This document shows, one piece after another, positions 24,349 to 36,560 of a stretch of 64,000 nt of DNA (within the stretch, counting starts at the first letter, position 1; every line of letters starts with the position of its first letter). Source of the DNA: Bombyx mori (lineage: Eukaryota > Arthropoda > Insecta > Lepidoptera > Bombycidae); assembly GCF_030269925.1 (NCBI RefSeq), contig NC_085112.1:9611501-9675500 (forward strand). Direction: 5' to 3'. The position numbers and the translations under genes were made by a program. The notes under the pieces are model-generated. The model saw only the letters and a list, made by a program, of their open reading frames with translations. It ran no database searches and was not told where the DNA came from.

Positions 24349-24659
24349 CGTAGCGACAATATCTTTACGTAGCTTGTATTCTTAACCCCTTTAAAAGATG
24401 TGTGTTGTCGTGGGACACCGGATAGGAACGAAGTTCCATATAAAAAAAAAAAAAAGAAGAATTACGAGAAAAAAATCGCGCGGTGAAATATCGTTGTGCG
24501 GAAAACAAGGCCTTATTCCACGGACTTTTTCTTACGGTTTTTACTATCACATTTTTTTCAGTTCGGTCGTGCATCAAAATCCCTATCTCCTCCAAGCCTG
24601 TCGTAAGGAACTTCGTTCCAAAAATATAATCTAATTTATAATCGACGCCTATTAGTTTG

Positions 24660-24975
24660 CACGTCATCTTGGATCCTCCCGATCCACTAACGGTGCTTTT
24701 AGGTACTTCAAGCACCGGTCACCGTTCTCGTCGAACCCGTCGCTTGCGACGAAGGGCTCGACGAGTAAATTAACTCTCAGACACAGCCCACTGAGTTTCT
24801 CGCCGGATCTTCTCAGTGGGTCGCGTTTCCGATCCGGTGGTAGATTCTGCGAAGCACGGCTCTTGCTAGGGTTCGTGTTAGCAACGTCATCAGGTTTGAG
24901 CCCGTGAGCTCACCTACAAACGTTAGGGTTACGCTGAAATAGCCCCTAAGGCTATCAGCTTAGGTAGGAAAAAAA
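24660..24975 (+). repeat. Bm1-type SINE, 5' truncated
   Basis: It runs from gcacgtcatcttggatcctc through the complete 3' half of the family to ggctatcagcttaggtagg and an A-tail. It is well conserved. The first quarter is absent. Confidence 0.8.
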
Positions 24976-25345
24976 AAAAAAGAATTAGTTTGTATCTGTT
25001 GCGCCGTTTATTCCATTGCGATCAATTTTGTCAAGTTATTGCTGGCCCTTGTACGATTACTATAATACGATCAACTTACGATGGTAGTTATTACAGATGA
25101 TTTTTTTTTTGTACAACTAGTGATTTTCACGGCGGCGCCGCGGCGCGTGGCCAGTTTTCGCTACTCTTCCATATATTTGTTAATGTGAAACAATTAAAAT
25201 ATTGACCGAAGAACGGTCAGAACTTGTTAGCTTATTCCAGTTACTTGTTTGAATGTCTCGAGACAATGTTTATGACTCCGACAACATGGGATAGAAAACT
25301 TGCGTTTGTATATTGAGATCTGGGGCTCACGGCACGCCTATTCTT

Positions 25346-25598
25346 TTTTTATTTTTATTGCTTAGATGGGTGGACGAGCTCACAGCCCACCTGGTGTTAA
25401 GTGGTTACTGGAGCCCATAGACATCTACAATGTAAATGTGCCACCCACCTTGAAATATAAGTTCTAAGGTCTCAAGTATAGTTACAGTGACTGCCCCATC
25501 CTTCAAACCGAAACGCATTACTGCATCACGGGAGAAATAGGCAGGGTGGTGGCACCTACCCGCGCGGACTCACAAGAGGTCCTACCACCAGTAAAAAG
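25346..25598 (-). mobile_element. BMC1-type LINE 3' end
   Basis: A nearly complete 250-bp copy in reverse orientation, from the reversed A-tail and tattgcttagatgggtgg to ggtcctaccaccagta. The 7-bp sequence tattctt flanks it at 25,339-25,345 and 25,599-25,605, a possible target duplication. No coding part is present. Confidence 0.75.
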
Positions 25599-25936
25599 TA
25601 TTCTTAAGCAGTAAGCAGCTCATTTGCATCACAGTTATTATTCACTGTTTGTAAACTGAAAAGTAATCACCTAATGCATATTAAATAATAATGTAATGAA
25701 GTAAGTCTACCGATACGGGAACAATGACTTGAAAAGGTCCGATAAGAGCGGTGTGATTTAAATAAGCTAAGCTGTTCTACGTTTAGCGTTTGTAAGTTAT
25801 ATTATGTGGTCTAAGTAGTTTTTTTTTTTTTGTATTCATGACTTACATGACGCTTAACGTTTGTCATAACGACAATTCAAACCACCTTAAAAAATATACA
25901 CGATTGACTTCCACGGTGAAGGAATAACATCGTGTA

Positions 25937-26205
25937 ATAAAAATCAAACCCGCAACATTAAAATAAGCTTAAGCTACTGGAGGTAGGACCTCTTGTGAAT
26001 CCGTGCGGGTAAGTACCACCACCCTGCCTATTTCAGCCGTGAAGTAGTAATGCGTTTCGGTTTGAAGGATGGGGCAGCTGTTGTAACTATATTGAAACCT
26101 TAGAACTCAAATCTCAGGGTAGGTGGCGGCATTTACGTTATAGATATGTATGGGTTCCGGTAACAATTTAACACCAGGTGGGATGTAAGCTCGTCCATCC
26201 ATATT
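25937..26205 (+). repeat. BMC1-type LINE 3' end
   Basis: Plus-strand copy including aaaaatcaaacccgcaac at its left, a block shared with the copy at 14,430. It ends gtaagctcgtccatccat without a poly(A) tail. The sequence continues directly into a different LINE fragment, so its 3' end was lost or overwritten. Confidence 0.7.
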
Positions 26206-26412
26206 CTTCATCTTAGTCGAATACTTAATTGCAGAAGGTCGTGTCCCTGAAAGGCCTTCGTGGCTCTTTGTACCATCAGCTTCCATTTCCTTCGGTTTCC
26301 GGCTTCTCTCAGGGCGGTCGCAACAGAGAGTCCGGTGAGCGCAGCTATCTGATCTGACCAACGGTTTGGTGGTCGGCCGGCGGGTCTTTTCTCACCACCC
26401 ATATAGGCAATA
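26206..26412 (-). pseudogene. Non-LTR retrotransposon C-terminal fragment
   Basis: The minus-strand frame reads RRPAGRPPNRWSDQIAAL-like sequence and later RKWKLMVQRAT. This GRPP-x-RW-x-D pattern is typical of the extreme C-terminus of RTE/CR1-type endonuclease-reverse transcriptase proteins. Only about 65 residues are present and no RT motif remains. Confidence 0.55.
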
Positions 26413-27796
26413 AGAAAATAAGAAATAAAAAAAAGCCTTGGGACATGAGGTCGAATTCTTAGTTGTATTATATGACCCCACACTCTATATGGCAGATATG
26501 GGTATGATAGTAGTAATACTCACCCGTGCGAGCCCAGAATTACCCTACCATCCAGTATAAATGCAAATTAATAAAATATACGTAATCGCGATCGAAATCT
26601 GCTCTGTGGTAGGTCGTAAAGAGATCTTAGATACTTCAACGTAGCAGACGTACAAAACCGAATATTCGTTAAAAGTAAAACCTCACGAAGGATTTTGAGC
26701 TTTAAACCACAGACAACAGTGACAAATTTCATAAGCGCAAACGTCACACTTTTAAACTAATCGAAACATCGTTCCGTGAAGTGCTAATCCGAAACATATG
26801 TGACAAAAAAAAAAATGACTAAAAATAAAACTCTGTTTCAAGAACACTTGCAACACATTAATCGAACTATAAAAAGATCGGATCAATGCACCGATTGTCG
26901 TACACGAGTCTTTAAGCGGCGTATTATTTATTTTATACAAGCATTCCCTTTTAGCGACACAAATAAAAGACGAAACAAGAAACTTTTAGATAAGCATTGT
27001 AGAGATAGAAAGGGAATTATGGTAATAATACAGGCGGACGGCTGGGACGAGACAGGACGTTTTAAATTAGAAAATATTACAGCGTATATATATCATTAAA
27101 TTAACTTAAATTCTCGAATGAATACGTCTTGAATTTTTGTTTTAAATAACGTATGTTACAAAAAGAGATTGCGCTCCGAATATATTAATCTTAATTTAGA
27201 AGATTACTTTAAAAGACACTTTTTATCGTCTACCATGTCTGTTTGATGTAATGAATAGAATTGGGATCATCGGATTTCATTATAAATCACTATTATTACA
27301 CAAATTATCCGACCCAATTTAAACGAATATCTTCTCCGACAATTCAAAATTGAATTTCAAAAATCGAAACAAAAATTTGTAGTGAAAAACAAAAGAAAAA
27401 AGAAAAAAAAAGAACAGAAATCACATCCGTCCCCGAGAAGGAGGACATTTTAAAAGGAGTTTTTATCACGGCTTCGTACAACCGTCGAAGCATTTAATTA
27501 CAAATAGTTCAACGGCCTCGTAAACCGAATGGGCTATCGATACGGTGCACAAAAACTATCGAATGCGTGCGTTATATGTAATTGAGTCGTCTGACTCACC
27601 CGGGGACGCCACATCTGCTGTGTTGTGAGCAGTTTGAGGTAGTATATATAGGGATATGCTTACATTATTATTAACACGTTGACTGCCATGTAGGTCAATT
27701 TCTGTTACTATAGCACCGGGATATCTCGTAGGCTCCGGGAAAGACGAATCCGAAGATGTTCAAAATTAATCTATCTCTAAGAGATTTAAGACATAA
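26413..27796. other. AT-rich non-coding DNA
   Basis: No supported gene. A 99-codon plus-strand frame at 26,800-27,099 is Lys/Arg-rich because of A-rich DNA and shows no domain. Confidence 0.45.
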
Positions 27797-28180
27797 AGGA
27801 CTTTTTGGCGGGAACGCGAGGAGTGAAGTTGTGCGATTTATTTTATTTTGTCTATTTAGTGTTTCTTCAGGTTTAAATGTGTAATTACGGTGGTTTGTGA
27901 ACCGTTTAGTATCTATGAAAGTGCACAAATGTGGGAAAATGAAACAAAGCCGCTGAACGTAACTTCTCGGGATCCTCCAAAAAGTCCACGGAAAAAATCT
28001 CAGTAAATGACCACCATTTTACTGAGATTATACTTCATCCTATATCATCTCATTTGTAAATTTAATTTCGTTTTCATTTCATTTCATGCCGTGTTTCATA
28101 ATGATCAACTTCATTTCGTTTCATAATATCATTTTTCATATAAAAAAGTTATCATTAAAATTAAAATAAGACTTGACCTA
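27797..28180 (+). repeat. Unclassified dispersed repeat, copy 1
   Basis: It begins at aggactttttggcgggaacg, passes gtttcttcaggtttaaatgt and ccaccattttactgagatt, and trails into imperfect TTTCA repeats. A closely similar plus-strand copy lies at 45,344, and a third, minus-strand copy is split across 59,275-61,150. No protein is encoded. The trailing TTTCA-rich part suggests a retroposon tail, but the class is unknown to me. Confidence 0.7.
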
Positions 28181-30111
28181 AAGGTCTTAGTTACCAGGTC
28201 ATAAAATTCCGTAAAAAAAACTAAGACATAAAGCATGCAATAAAAACAAAAGAAGGCAATTTTAACGCCTAACAGAAATCAATATATTTATTTCAGTGCG
28301 CTACGTAGGGCACCGGTGACCTGCACGGCAGTCAAGGCGTTAAAGTTTTCAATACAGATCATTTTACATTGATTTAAAACATATTTTTTTTATAAACATG
28401 AGTGTATTTCTCTTCTAGAATCACAATAGCTTCGTTTTAAGGTACAGCGTTGTTGGGTAAGCACGTAACATGTACAGCATTTAATAATAAAATTCACACA
28501 GTATCAAAGATAAAACGCTAAAATAAAAAGTAGGTAAATAAAACCATGTAATCACACGTAATTTTATCCGGTTACATACCATAGAACCACATCTATTCCC
28601 TGAGGTACCCTACAGTGGTTTAGTTCCGGTACTCGTAAGCTTTTGTTTTCCCCCACTAACAGTCCTGTTGTATTATTTAGCTAAAAACAGGGGGCCGTTT
28701 TAATGGAGTAAGTAAAAGGGAGTCATAAAAGATTAGATTTCTTATCTTAAAAAAAAAACATATAAAACATATTGACATTTTGATGGAATAGCTTTTATTA
28801 TTAAAATACAATTTAACATACAATCTAATCTAATCATACAAAACTAAATCCAATACAATCTGACAAAGTGGATACCAATTATATACCAATATTTTTAAAT
28901 AACTTACTTTTTAAATAATAAAATTTTTTAAATAACGATTTTTCTGGTAATATCTGATTTTAATAAAAAAGCGTCTTTAATATGTTCCAAATATTTGTTG
29001 TCTAGTGAAAACTAATTGAAAATGCGTTCAGTAGTTACAGAGAAGTACGCGGACAGAAATTATTGTAATAAAAACAATCTAAATATCACTAATTGCTTAT
29101 GTTAACATTGCTCTTTTAATGCTTTTTTTTAAATTACAGACACATCAGTAATTTACATACAACAGGATTCTTCTGTTTTATTATACGCATTGACGACATA
29201 ACAATGCACGAAGTTTTATATAAAGCCGTCATCAAAAACATTAATCCTGGCAAACTAAAACTGTTCATGCCTCTCATGAATTAAATTATCAGAACACGAA
29301 ATTGAAACGTCATCAAACCTTTATGAGATAAAGGTTATCCGGGATGCGGGCGAGAAGGACGCAGTAATTAATATAATCTCCCGCCCACAAGTATTGTTCA
29401 AAGAACTGGCAACACTAATTAGGTGATGGGCGAAGATAAAATTATTACCGCGACCAATGCGGTAATGATGGGTTTGAAGATTACGTTAGTGCTGTATGGA
29501 ATAGTTTGCATTTAATTTTCTGTCCTTAAGCTTTTGAAATATCAGATTAACGAGTTAACTTCAAACTTTATATGCAAATGAATAAGTTTTTTGTTTCTTT
29601 TTTTTTCGTAAGTAAAGGCTAATAATGGATCTCGATCATCATTTCGAAATCGAAAAAAAATTCGATGTGTCGATTCAAGCATGGTACACAACTATATTGA
29701 TACAAGCAATAGTTACGAAGTTGAAAATAATAAGTTATTCTCAATATACAAAATGACAGAAACCGCATAGCAAACCCACATAGAACAAATGATTAACTGT
29801 GATAAACATCTCCTGCCCTCGTCCCGCACAAGTTCCCCCAAAATAAAATGTGACAAAATGAATGAGTGCTTAGGTTCTCGGAAGCCGAAATTAAATTATC
29901 GCGAAAACCAACCGTTTTAGATTAAGCCACTGTATTATAACTGTGTCATTTGTCAAACAAAATTAAGTACTCAGTTATGGGGGTCCGGAGTGAACCTGAC
30001 TAATTCAATTTTTAAAGTTTATCGTTTGTAATCGATCTAAATAGTGCACGTGATGTTGAAGCTAATATCACATAGGTCTTATCTGTTAGTTTACTTTTTC
30101 TGACAATGTTA
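28181..30111. other. AT-rich non-coding DNA
   Basis: I see no gene, named repeat or RNA gene in this stretch. Confidence 0.5.
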
Positions 30112-30409
30112 TCTATCTATATATTATATAAAAATGAATTACTGTTCGTTAATCTCGCTAAAACTCGAGAACCGCTCAACCGATTTGGCTAATTTTGATC
30201 TTGAACTATTTGTGGAAGTCCAGAGAAGGTTTAAAAGGTTGATAAATATGAAAATGCTCGGAATTAAATAAAAAAAACAATTTTGTTTTTCCTTTGATAT
30301 GTCCCCCATCGGACCGATTTCTTTTGTTGGTTTTAAGTTTATTTTATAAAAAAAGTTTAGGTCTTTTATTTATCGATTGAAGCACTACGGAGTCTGCCGG
30401 GTCAGCTAG
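30112..30409 (+). mobile_element. Helitron-like non-autonomous element
   Basis: This 298-bp element begins TCTATCTATATAT after a host A and ends gggtcagCTAG before a host T. It is the opposite-strand relative of the element at 6,538-6,806 and shares the internal text ctcgctaaaactcgagaac. No target duplication and no coding capacity, as expected for a short Helitron derivative. Confidence 0.65.
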
Positions 30410-30446
30410 TGTAAAACAAAAACGGGCTGGTACAATCCATTTCTTT

Positions 30447-30560
30447 TAGCCGACTTCCGAAAAACGAGAACTTTCTCAATTCGACAGTATTTTTTTGTGT
30501 GTGTAACGAGTTGAATCGATTTTGATAATTCTTATGAAGATCCGACCAGTAGTTTTTGAA
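30447..30560 (+). repeat. MITE-like fragment (cgacttc family), left end only
   Basis: It starts gccgacttccgaaaa and continues ctcaattcgacagtatttttt and gattttgataattctt. This matches the left part of the complete element at 52,263-52,603. The right inverted repeat is missing. Confidence 0.55.
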
Positions 30561-32118
30561 TTATCCTTAATAATTCATAGTATTAATGAAACATGTTCTT
30601 ATTTTACCTATATTCGTGATATCAGTTTAATTTTTTTGTTACAATTTTTATTTTTTTTAACGGGTTTTGATAAGCACGCGATCTCACAGGTTGCGTTGTT
30701 ACATATCGCATAGTCTGTGCCGTAACAATGCTCTTTACTGAAAATGGTTCGAAGTATAATTTAAACACTAAACCGTCCGAGAATATTGTTACGCCACAAA
30801 TTTTGTCTTACGTCTCTTTATTTTTAATTTAACGTCTTATTTCTAATTAATTTTACAATTATATTACAATTATAACATAACATAAAATTAATAAATACAG
30901 ATTAGAGTCCAAACAGTCAACTCGTGGAAATATCTGAAGAAACACACCTAACATTTCTAACAGCTTAAAGTATGTATCAGTAAGTAGTACATTTAAATTT
31001 CTTTAAAATCACGATATAAATTCATGTGTACTTAGCCTTAAAACGCCAAGTACATTACCACACATTCTACATACGTTCGAAATAACAGTCACATAACTAC
31101 ACATACTTAAAGCGCAGTAAAGACTTTGGCTAAGCTGCAAGTACGAACAAGCGAGCAACAATGATGACCCACCCAAGACATTTGGCCACAATTTATTTTA
31201 CTGTTCACACTAAAACTTGTTGTAAAACCCGCCCACGTCATTTGTGGGGCTGACCTTAGTGTTGAGACTCACACATATTATATTTTTGAACGATTCGAGA
31301 GCAAAGATTTCAAGTAATAAGAATAAATAGCGCATTTAATTGAATTTTACCTTAAAATAATCGAAACAAACATTTTTTTTCTTACTTCAATTTATATAAA
31401 ACTTATTTATAGCATCGAATGTAGCTTTCTCGTTAGCATTTATTTACACTACATAAGATCGTTAAAGGTTTGTGTCAATAGACGACCTCAATATTTTATT
31501 AAATATTTCGATGAATTATGCATAACACCAAATAAATTCATTTTCATATATGTATGTATAGTGGTAAACAGATGACCGCAATTACTAGTTTCAATTGATG
31601 GACTTTTTAACAGAACTGTTAACACTCGAAGGAACATACATAAATTTATTATAAAAAAAAGAACATAATATTCCTAACCTAAAAGTAAATGTTATTATCC
31701 GCAACATGCTTCGTCAGATTATTTCAATTTATCTGTTTGTACGCGTGGTACCAGGTAATAGAGAACAGAAAGAGGTAAGCTACCGATCAACTGCATAGAG
31801 TGAATGTTGTTTATTTTCAATTAGACTATATATGAATCGTTTGGCAACTAAGAAATATTATCATATTTTTTTTAATTAATCATAGCAATTTTTTTTACGG
31901 CAACCCTATTGCTACACGTTCACAAACAAATTGTATTTGTTAAAATATAATTTTCACCAGGTTTTCAAAATGAAGGTCGATCTTACTTGGAATCTTAGAC
32001 TAAAACGTTTAGCTATCCAAACAGTACTATGAATGCTTGATGATACTTTACTAAGAGCTATGCTTTACAACTATTTCAGATGTAAAGCAATCATTACGTT
32101 TTACGTTTACGTTTTTAA
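30561..32118. other. AT-rich non-coding DNA
   Basis: No gene or named repeat is recognised. Confidence 0.5.
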
Positions 32119-32386
32119 TTTTTTTTTTTTTTTATAAATATTTTTACTAACAATCACGCCACGTTAACTGGTCCCGTGATAAGTTCGTAAAGAACTTGTG
32201 TTACAGGTACCAGATAACGGAAATAAATGTAAGATTTTTATTATACACATACATATATTTAATATACATCCATAACCCTGGAAAAGATATTTATATTTAT
32301 CATACAAATATCTCCCCTTGGCGGGATTCGAACCCGCGACCCCCTTGTGTAGTGATCATGTCACTTACCACTACACCAGACGGCCG
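32119..32386 (-). mobile_element. tRNA-derived SINE, copy 1
   Basis: Read on the minus strand, it has an A-box-like tggtgtagtggtaagtgaca and a perfect B-box ggttcgaatcc. A unique body and an A-rich tail (T-run at 32,119) follow. The 3' body holds a 6-bp hairpin, aagttc/gaactt, around a 5-base loop at 32,181-32,197. The same element occurs on the plus strand at 62,849. It is not a functional tRNA gene because the acceptor stem and body do not fold as a tRNA. Confidence 0.75.
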
Positions 32387-32577
32387 TTAAACGTCAGGTT
32401 GACGACTACGTGCATAGTATGGGGTGGTATGCCATACAATTACCATACATATAATAACAACATTGTACAGTTTTACTGAATATTAAATACGTATCGTCCA
32501 TTCGAAAGAACAAACAAAATTGACCACTCTAAATAGAAATTAAAAAAATGGTATGGTAAAAGAAGGTTTTTTCTTCG

Positions 32578-32692
32578 GTAGGCAGCGGCTTGACTCTGCC
32601 CCTGGCATTGCTGAAGTCCATGGGCGACGGTAACCACTCACCATTAGGTGGGCCGTATGCTCGTCTGCCTACAAGGGCAATAAAAAAAAACG
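32578..32692 (+). repeat. Short LINE-tail repeat, well preserved
   Basis: The best copy of the tail family in the window: ggtaggcagcggcttgactc, ttgctgaagtccatgggcga, ctcgtctgcctacaagggca, then aataaaaaaaaa. Use it as the reference for the other copies. Confidence 0.75.
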
Positions 32693-33379
32693 AAAAAAGA
32701 AAATACTACTTAAAGATTCGTTTGATGTCTTTGCCATTTGCAAGTAGACTATAACGTAGTTTTGACCATAGAAATACTGAAAAAAAAGTCTGCATTTAAT
32801 AATATCATATTTTTATTGTTTCTTTTTTTAATAAATAAATAATCAAGCCTTTTTAAAGACATTTATCTCAAAGGATACGATCTTCGATCAACAATAGTAC
32901 GACGGTTACGATACGTTACGACAATTATATTGTGGTAATAGGACTAGTAAAATGGGCTCTGAATTCATCTGCTTATGCAGGAAAAAAATTTAAACTAATT
33001 CTATAGGCATTACAATTTCATTCCTGTCGACAAATTGATTCGTTCAGAATAAAAAGGTAATAAATAAAGCAGTCTCTTTCATGCACTTTTAAATTGATCG
33101 GTTTATCGGTACACCCCACTGTACGTAAGATAGAGTAGCAGTCTTAATACGATAAACTACTTGGAGCCAATAAAACTAACAAGTTCAACTACCCACTCAG
33201 TGTTAGATTTACGAGGACTCAGCGGTGTTAGGAAAACGATTGTCACCTATGATTGTTTTTAACGGACAAACTCTAAATTTTATTTTCGTTGATTCATGTG
33301 TGCTAAAATATAACTAGTAATTTTAACGATCCTACAATGCTATTAATTAAAAAAATGATTAGCTATGAATTAAATCCGA

Positions 33380-33502
33380 TTTTTTATTGCCTCTATATGC
33401 AGACGAGCATACGGCTCACCTGATGGTGAGTGGTTACCATCGCCCATGGACTTCAGCAATGCCAGGGGCAGAGCCAAGCCGCTGCCTACCGTTAAGTGCT
33501 CT
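33380..33502 (-). repeat. Short LINE-tail repeat
   Basis: Reverse-oriented, well-preserved copy with the T-run on the left and gccaagccgctgcctaccg at the right. It lies less than 1 kb from the plus-strand copy at 32,578, so the two form an inverted pair. Confidence 0.75.
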
Positions 33503-34894
33503 CCACAAGCCTCGTTTGAAGAAGGACATATTGTCATTGGATTTACATACTTCATGAATTGTTTAATTGAGCATTGTGCTTACGTAATAAATTATAACAG
33601 AAAAAAAACTTTGTAAGCAACTTGTATGTAAAAAGAAAATAACTTGAACTTTTTATGATTGAACTAACTGTAAGGGAGACGATGCTTTAATACGGAATGA
33701 GTAATGATATGCCATACGCATCTGAAGTAATTGACATCAACAGACGAGAACGTAATAAATTATTATTTAATATCAATTTGAATAAAGAATAATAATAGTA
33801 TAGATTAAGTAGGTAATAATATAGGTTTATTAAATTGTTTTGTATCTCGATGATTCTGTTCTAAGAATTTATGTGTTTTGGTATTGTTTAAAAAAGTATT
33901 CAGGCGATTTGTGGATGCAAAAAGAACCCGTTTTGTTGAAACCAGTTTTAATTTAAGGAACTAAGCTCTTTAATCTCGATTCCTTTTCTTGAATTTTCGA
34001 CCAAATCCTTGAAAAGCTGAAAATCCAGCTTTTATAACAAGCTCGTGTCTTATTCCAACTTATGTATAAATATTGTTGGTAAAACCGAAATTTTATTTAA
34101 TAAAAAAAGTTATTAGCATTAATGCAGTCTTTATTTTAATTATTTATATGGGCTAATGTTATTTTCGGTGGAATACTACGAATATTTTTTATTTTAAATA
34201 AGGGCTAAGGTCTCTTCGTAGTAAATAAAATAAAATAAAACAATTAAAATCATTGTTGTAGTTTTTGCGTGACGCGTGCTTATAGACCTTTATAGATTGT
34301 ACAGTAAATGCTTATTAATTATGTAATATTCCAAACTTAAAATATAATTATTCTCTCAATAGCAAATAAAGCTTATAATACATCAACAGACAGACAGCCC
34401 TCCAAATGCGAGTGACGTAAAATTAATAAACTATATTAATGATGGATGAACCTAGACTTTAATTAAATTAGCTACCGTCTTTAGATCTTTGCATAATTAT
34501 AGACAAGAAAGACAGCTTTACCCGTACTTGATCGTTGCTACCATCCTAACCGCAGTCTTCAGCCGAGTTCAGTATATGCGTATTCGCGTTGCTTGCTCAT
34601 CAAAAACGCAAGCTCATCAAAACTAAAAATCTTAATAAGAACACCGGCCGACAAATGAAAATTTTTTGAAAGTTGTTTGTATTTGAGTCACAAATATCAC
34701 CAATTTATACTATTTTAAACAGAAAAACACCTACATATTTGCCCTATCACATCAATATTTCTAAAAGAAGGAAAAAGCATTTTTTTCAAAATTTAACGAA
34801 AAAATCAATAATCATATTACAAAAACATATATTTGAACATTTACAAAGAAAACATTCTAAACAATGCTGCAGGACTATTTAGAGTGACATATTT
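33503..34894. other. AT-rich non-coding DNA
   Basis: No supported gene. The plus-strand frame at 34,673-34,882 is Lys-rich because of A-rich DNA and partly lies antisense to the end of the next pseudogene. Confidence 0.45.
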
Positions 34895-35620
34895 TACGTT
34901 TCGCGACAAAATTACGTCTGGGTGTAGTTTTTTTGTGACTTTTTTTTGTGAGTATCTTCAGTAATATCACGTGTCAGTGACCAGCAGTAATCAGCTATCA
35001 TATTCACATTCCATCGACCTTGGTACCTTGTCTCCATAGTTTTTATGTCCTGAAAGGTTTCAACCTTTCTCCCTGCTCTTCACTGTAATCACCAAGATTA
35101 TCAGGAAAAAAGTCCACATGTGAATCTAGAAAGTGGAGTTTTATGTTCATATTACACCCCAATTTTTGATACTTATCCAATAAGTTTGCAACCTTATTTT
35201 TATAGTCGGGATGTTTATTATTTCCTAGAAAATTGTTGACAACATCTCTGAACGCCAGCCAAGCATCTGATTCAGTGTTATTCATTGTGGCATCAAATTT
35301 TTCATCAGCCATCAAAGATCTGATTTGCGGTCCATCGAACACTCCTTCTTTAATTTTTGCATCAGATAATATTGGAATTTTTTTACACAGGTATTCAAAA
35401 GTAGCATTGTTTTTATCCAATGCTTTAACGAACTGTTTCATCATACCGAGTTTGATATGAAGCGGAGGTAGTAAAATTTTTTCAGGACTAATTAATTTTT
35501 TTCGTATAACGTTTTTTGTTTCTACTTTGAGATTTTTACGAAGATTCCATTATTTTTGAACGTAGTGCTTGTCTCGTGCTATACTGTCCCACTCGCACAA
35601 GAAGCATGGAAATTTTGTAT
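34895..35620 (-). pseudogene. Pseudogene of a multicopy arthropod protein family
   Basis: The minus strand encodes a protein I recognise as a repetitive, uncharacterised arthropod family, probably carried by mobile elements. Landmarks in order are FPCFLCEWDS, LLPPLHIKLGMMKQFVKAL, then KEGVFDGPQIRSLM. Further on come NNFLGNNKHPDY, LHFLDSHVDFFPDNLGD and, after a frame change, RYQGRWNVNMIADYCWSL. A stop codon interrupts the frame at 35,550-35,552, between the CFLCEWDS block and the central block. A frameshift lies just after EEQGER (about 35,060). There are no introns. The two breaks make it non-functional, although the open 133-codon centre suggests decay is recent. The function of the family is unknown to me. 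Confidence 0.7.
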
Positions 35621-36117
35621 ATAAGTAAAAAAAAATAAAAAAATATATATAAGTACGTAAGAATTTTTTTTAAATAAACACACTAATTTCAGTAAAAAGT
35701 TTATGAAAAAGTAACTGTAGAGGTTTATTTGCATGTAACCTGTTTCGAATGGGTGTGTCCTTGTTGCAACTAATATATTTCCTCACGAGAGGTCGCACGA
35801 TTCGAGAAAAGAGCGCTAAAATCTAAAATTTAATTTATTTTAATCAAAAAATTTAAAATAGCCAATGTCTTAACTTTTTTAAAAACCTGATGTGATACGA
35901 TAAAATGAGGTATAATTTCGTGATCAGCACTACCAAATTAGTGGAAAAAAATAATCAGAACTTGAACAAGGAAAATGATGTCGGCCGGTGGAATAGGTAC
36001 GCTAAATAATGTTATTAACATTATAATAGTATTTGTTGCCTACTGAATTACGGAAAAATGGCTGATCGAATTATAATAAACTATTATTAGTACTTTGTCG
36101 TACCAACGGATCTGCAA

Positions 36118-36550
36118 CCACTTCGATAAAGCGGCACGACGCACGACACGAGAACCCTCTCATCATGGCCGCCGGTAACTACATTCCCGATCCTGCGGAC
36201 AGAATGGAAAGCAGTCGACGTCGCCCAAAACACGTCACTTCGGATCCTCCCGATCCACTAACGGTGCTTTTAGGTACCTCAAGCACCGGTCATCGTTATC
36301 GTCGAACCTGTCGCGTGCGACGAAGGGCTCGACCAGGAAATTAACACTCAGACACAGCCCACTGAGTTTCTCGCCGGATCTTCTCAGTGGGTCCCGTTTC
36401 CGATCCGGTGGTAGATTCTGAGAAGCACGGCTCTTACTAGGGTTTTGTGTTAGCAACGTCATCAGGTTTGGGCCCCGTGAGCTCACCTACTATTTAAGGT
36501 TACGCTGAAATAGCCTCTCAAGACTCTCAGCTTAGGTAGCATAAAAAAAA
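36118..36550 (+). mobile_element. Full-length Bm1-type SINE with 10-bp target duplication
   Basis: The 433-bp element runs from ccacttcgataaagcggc to the A-tail after ctcagcttaggtagc. The 10-bp duplication ggatctgcaa flanks it exactly at 36,108-36,117 and 36,551-36,560. Near the 3' end ggtttgggccccgtgagctc is B-box-like, but I cannot place a clear RNA polymerase III promoter. The copy is well conserved. It is the reference for all Bm1-type fragments in this window. The name is from memory; the length agrees with what I recall of Bm1. Confidence 0.85.
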
Positions 36551-36560
36551 GGATCTGCAA

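Noticed and set aside
24398..24634. Lys/Arg-rich plus-strand ORF
   Set aside because: Its basic composition comes from an A-run, and no motif or exon context supports it.
32290..32390. Apparent tRNA gene (perfect B box ggttcgaatcc, minus strand)
   Set aside because: The same sequence with its non-tRNA body and tail recurs at 62,849, and the acceptor stem does not pair. It is the head of a tRNA-derived SINE.
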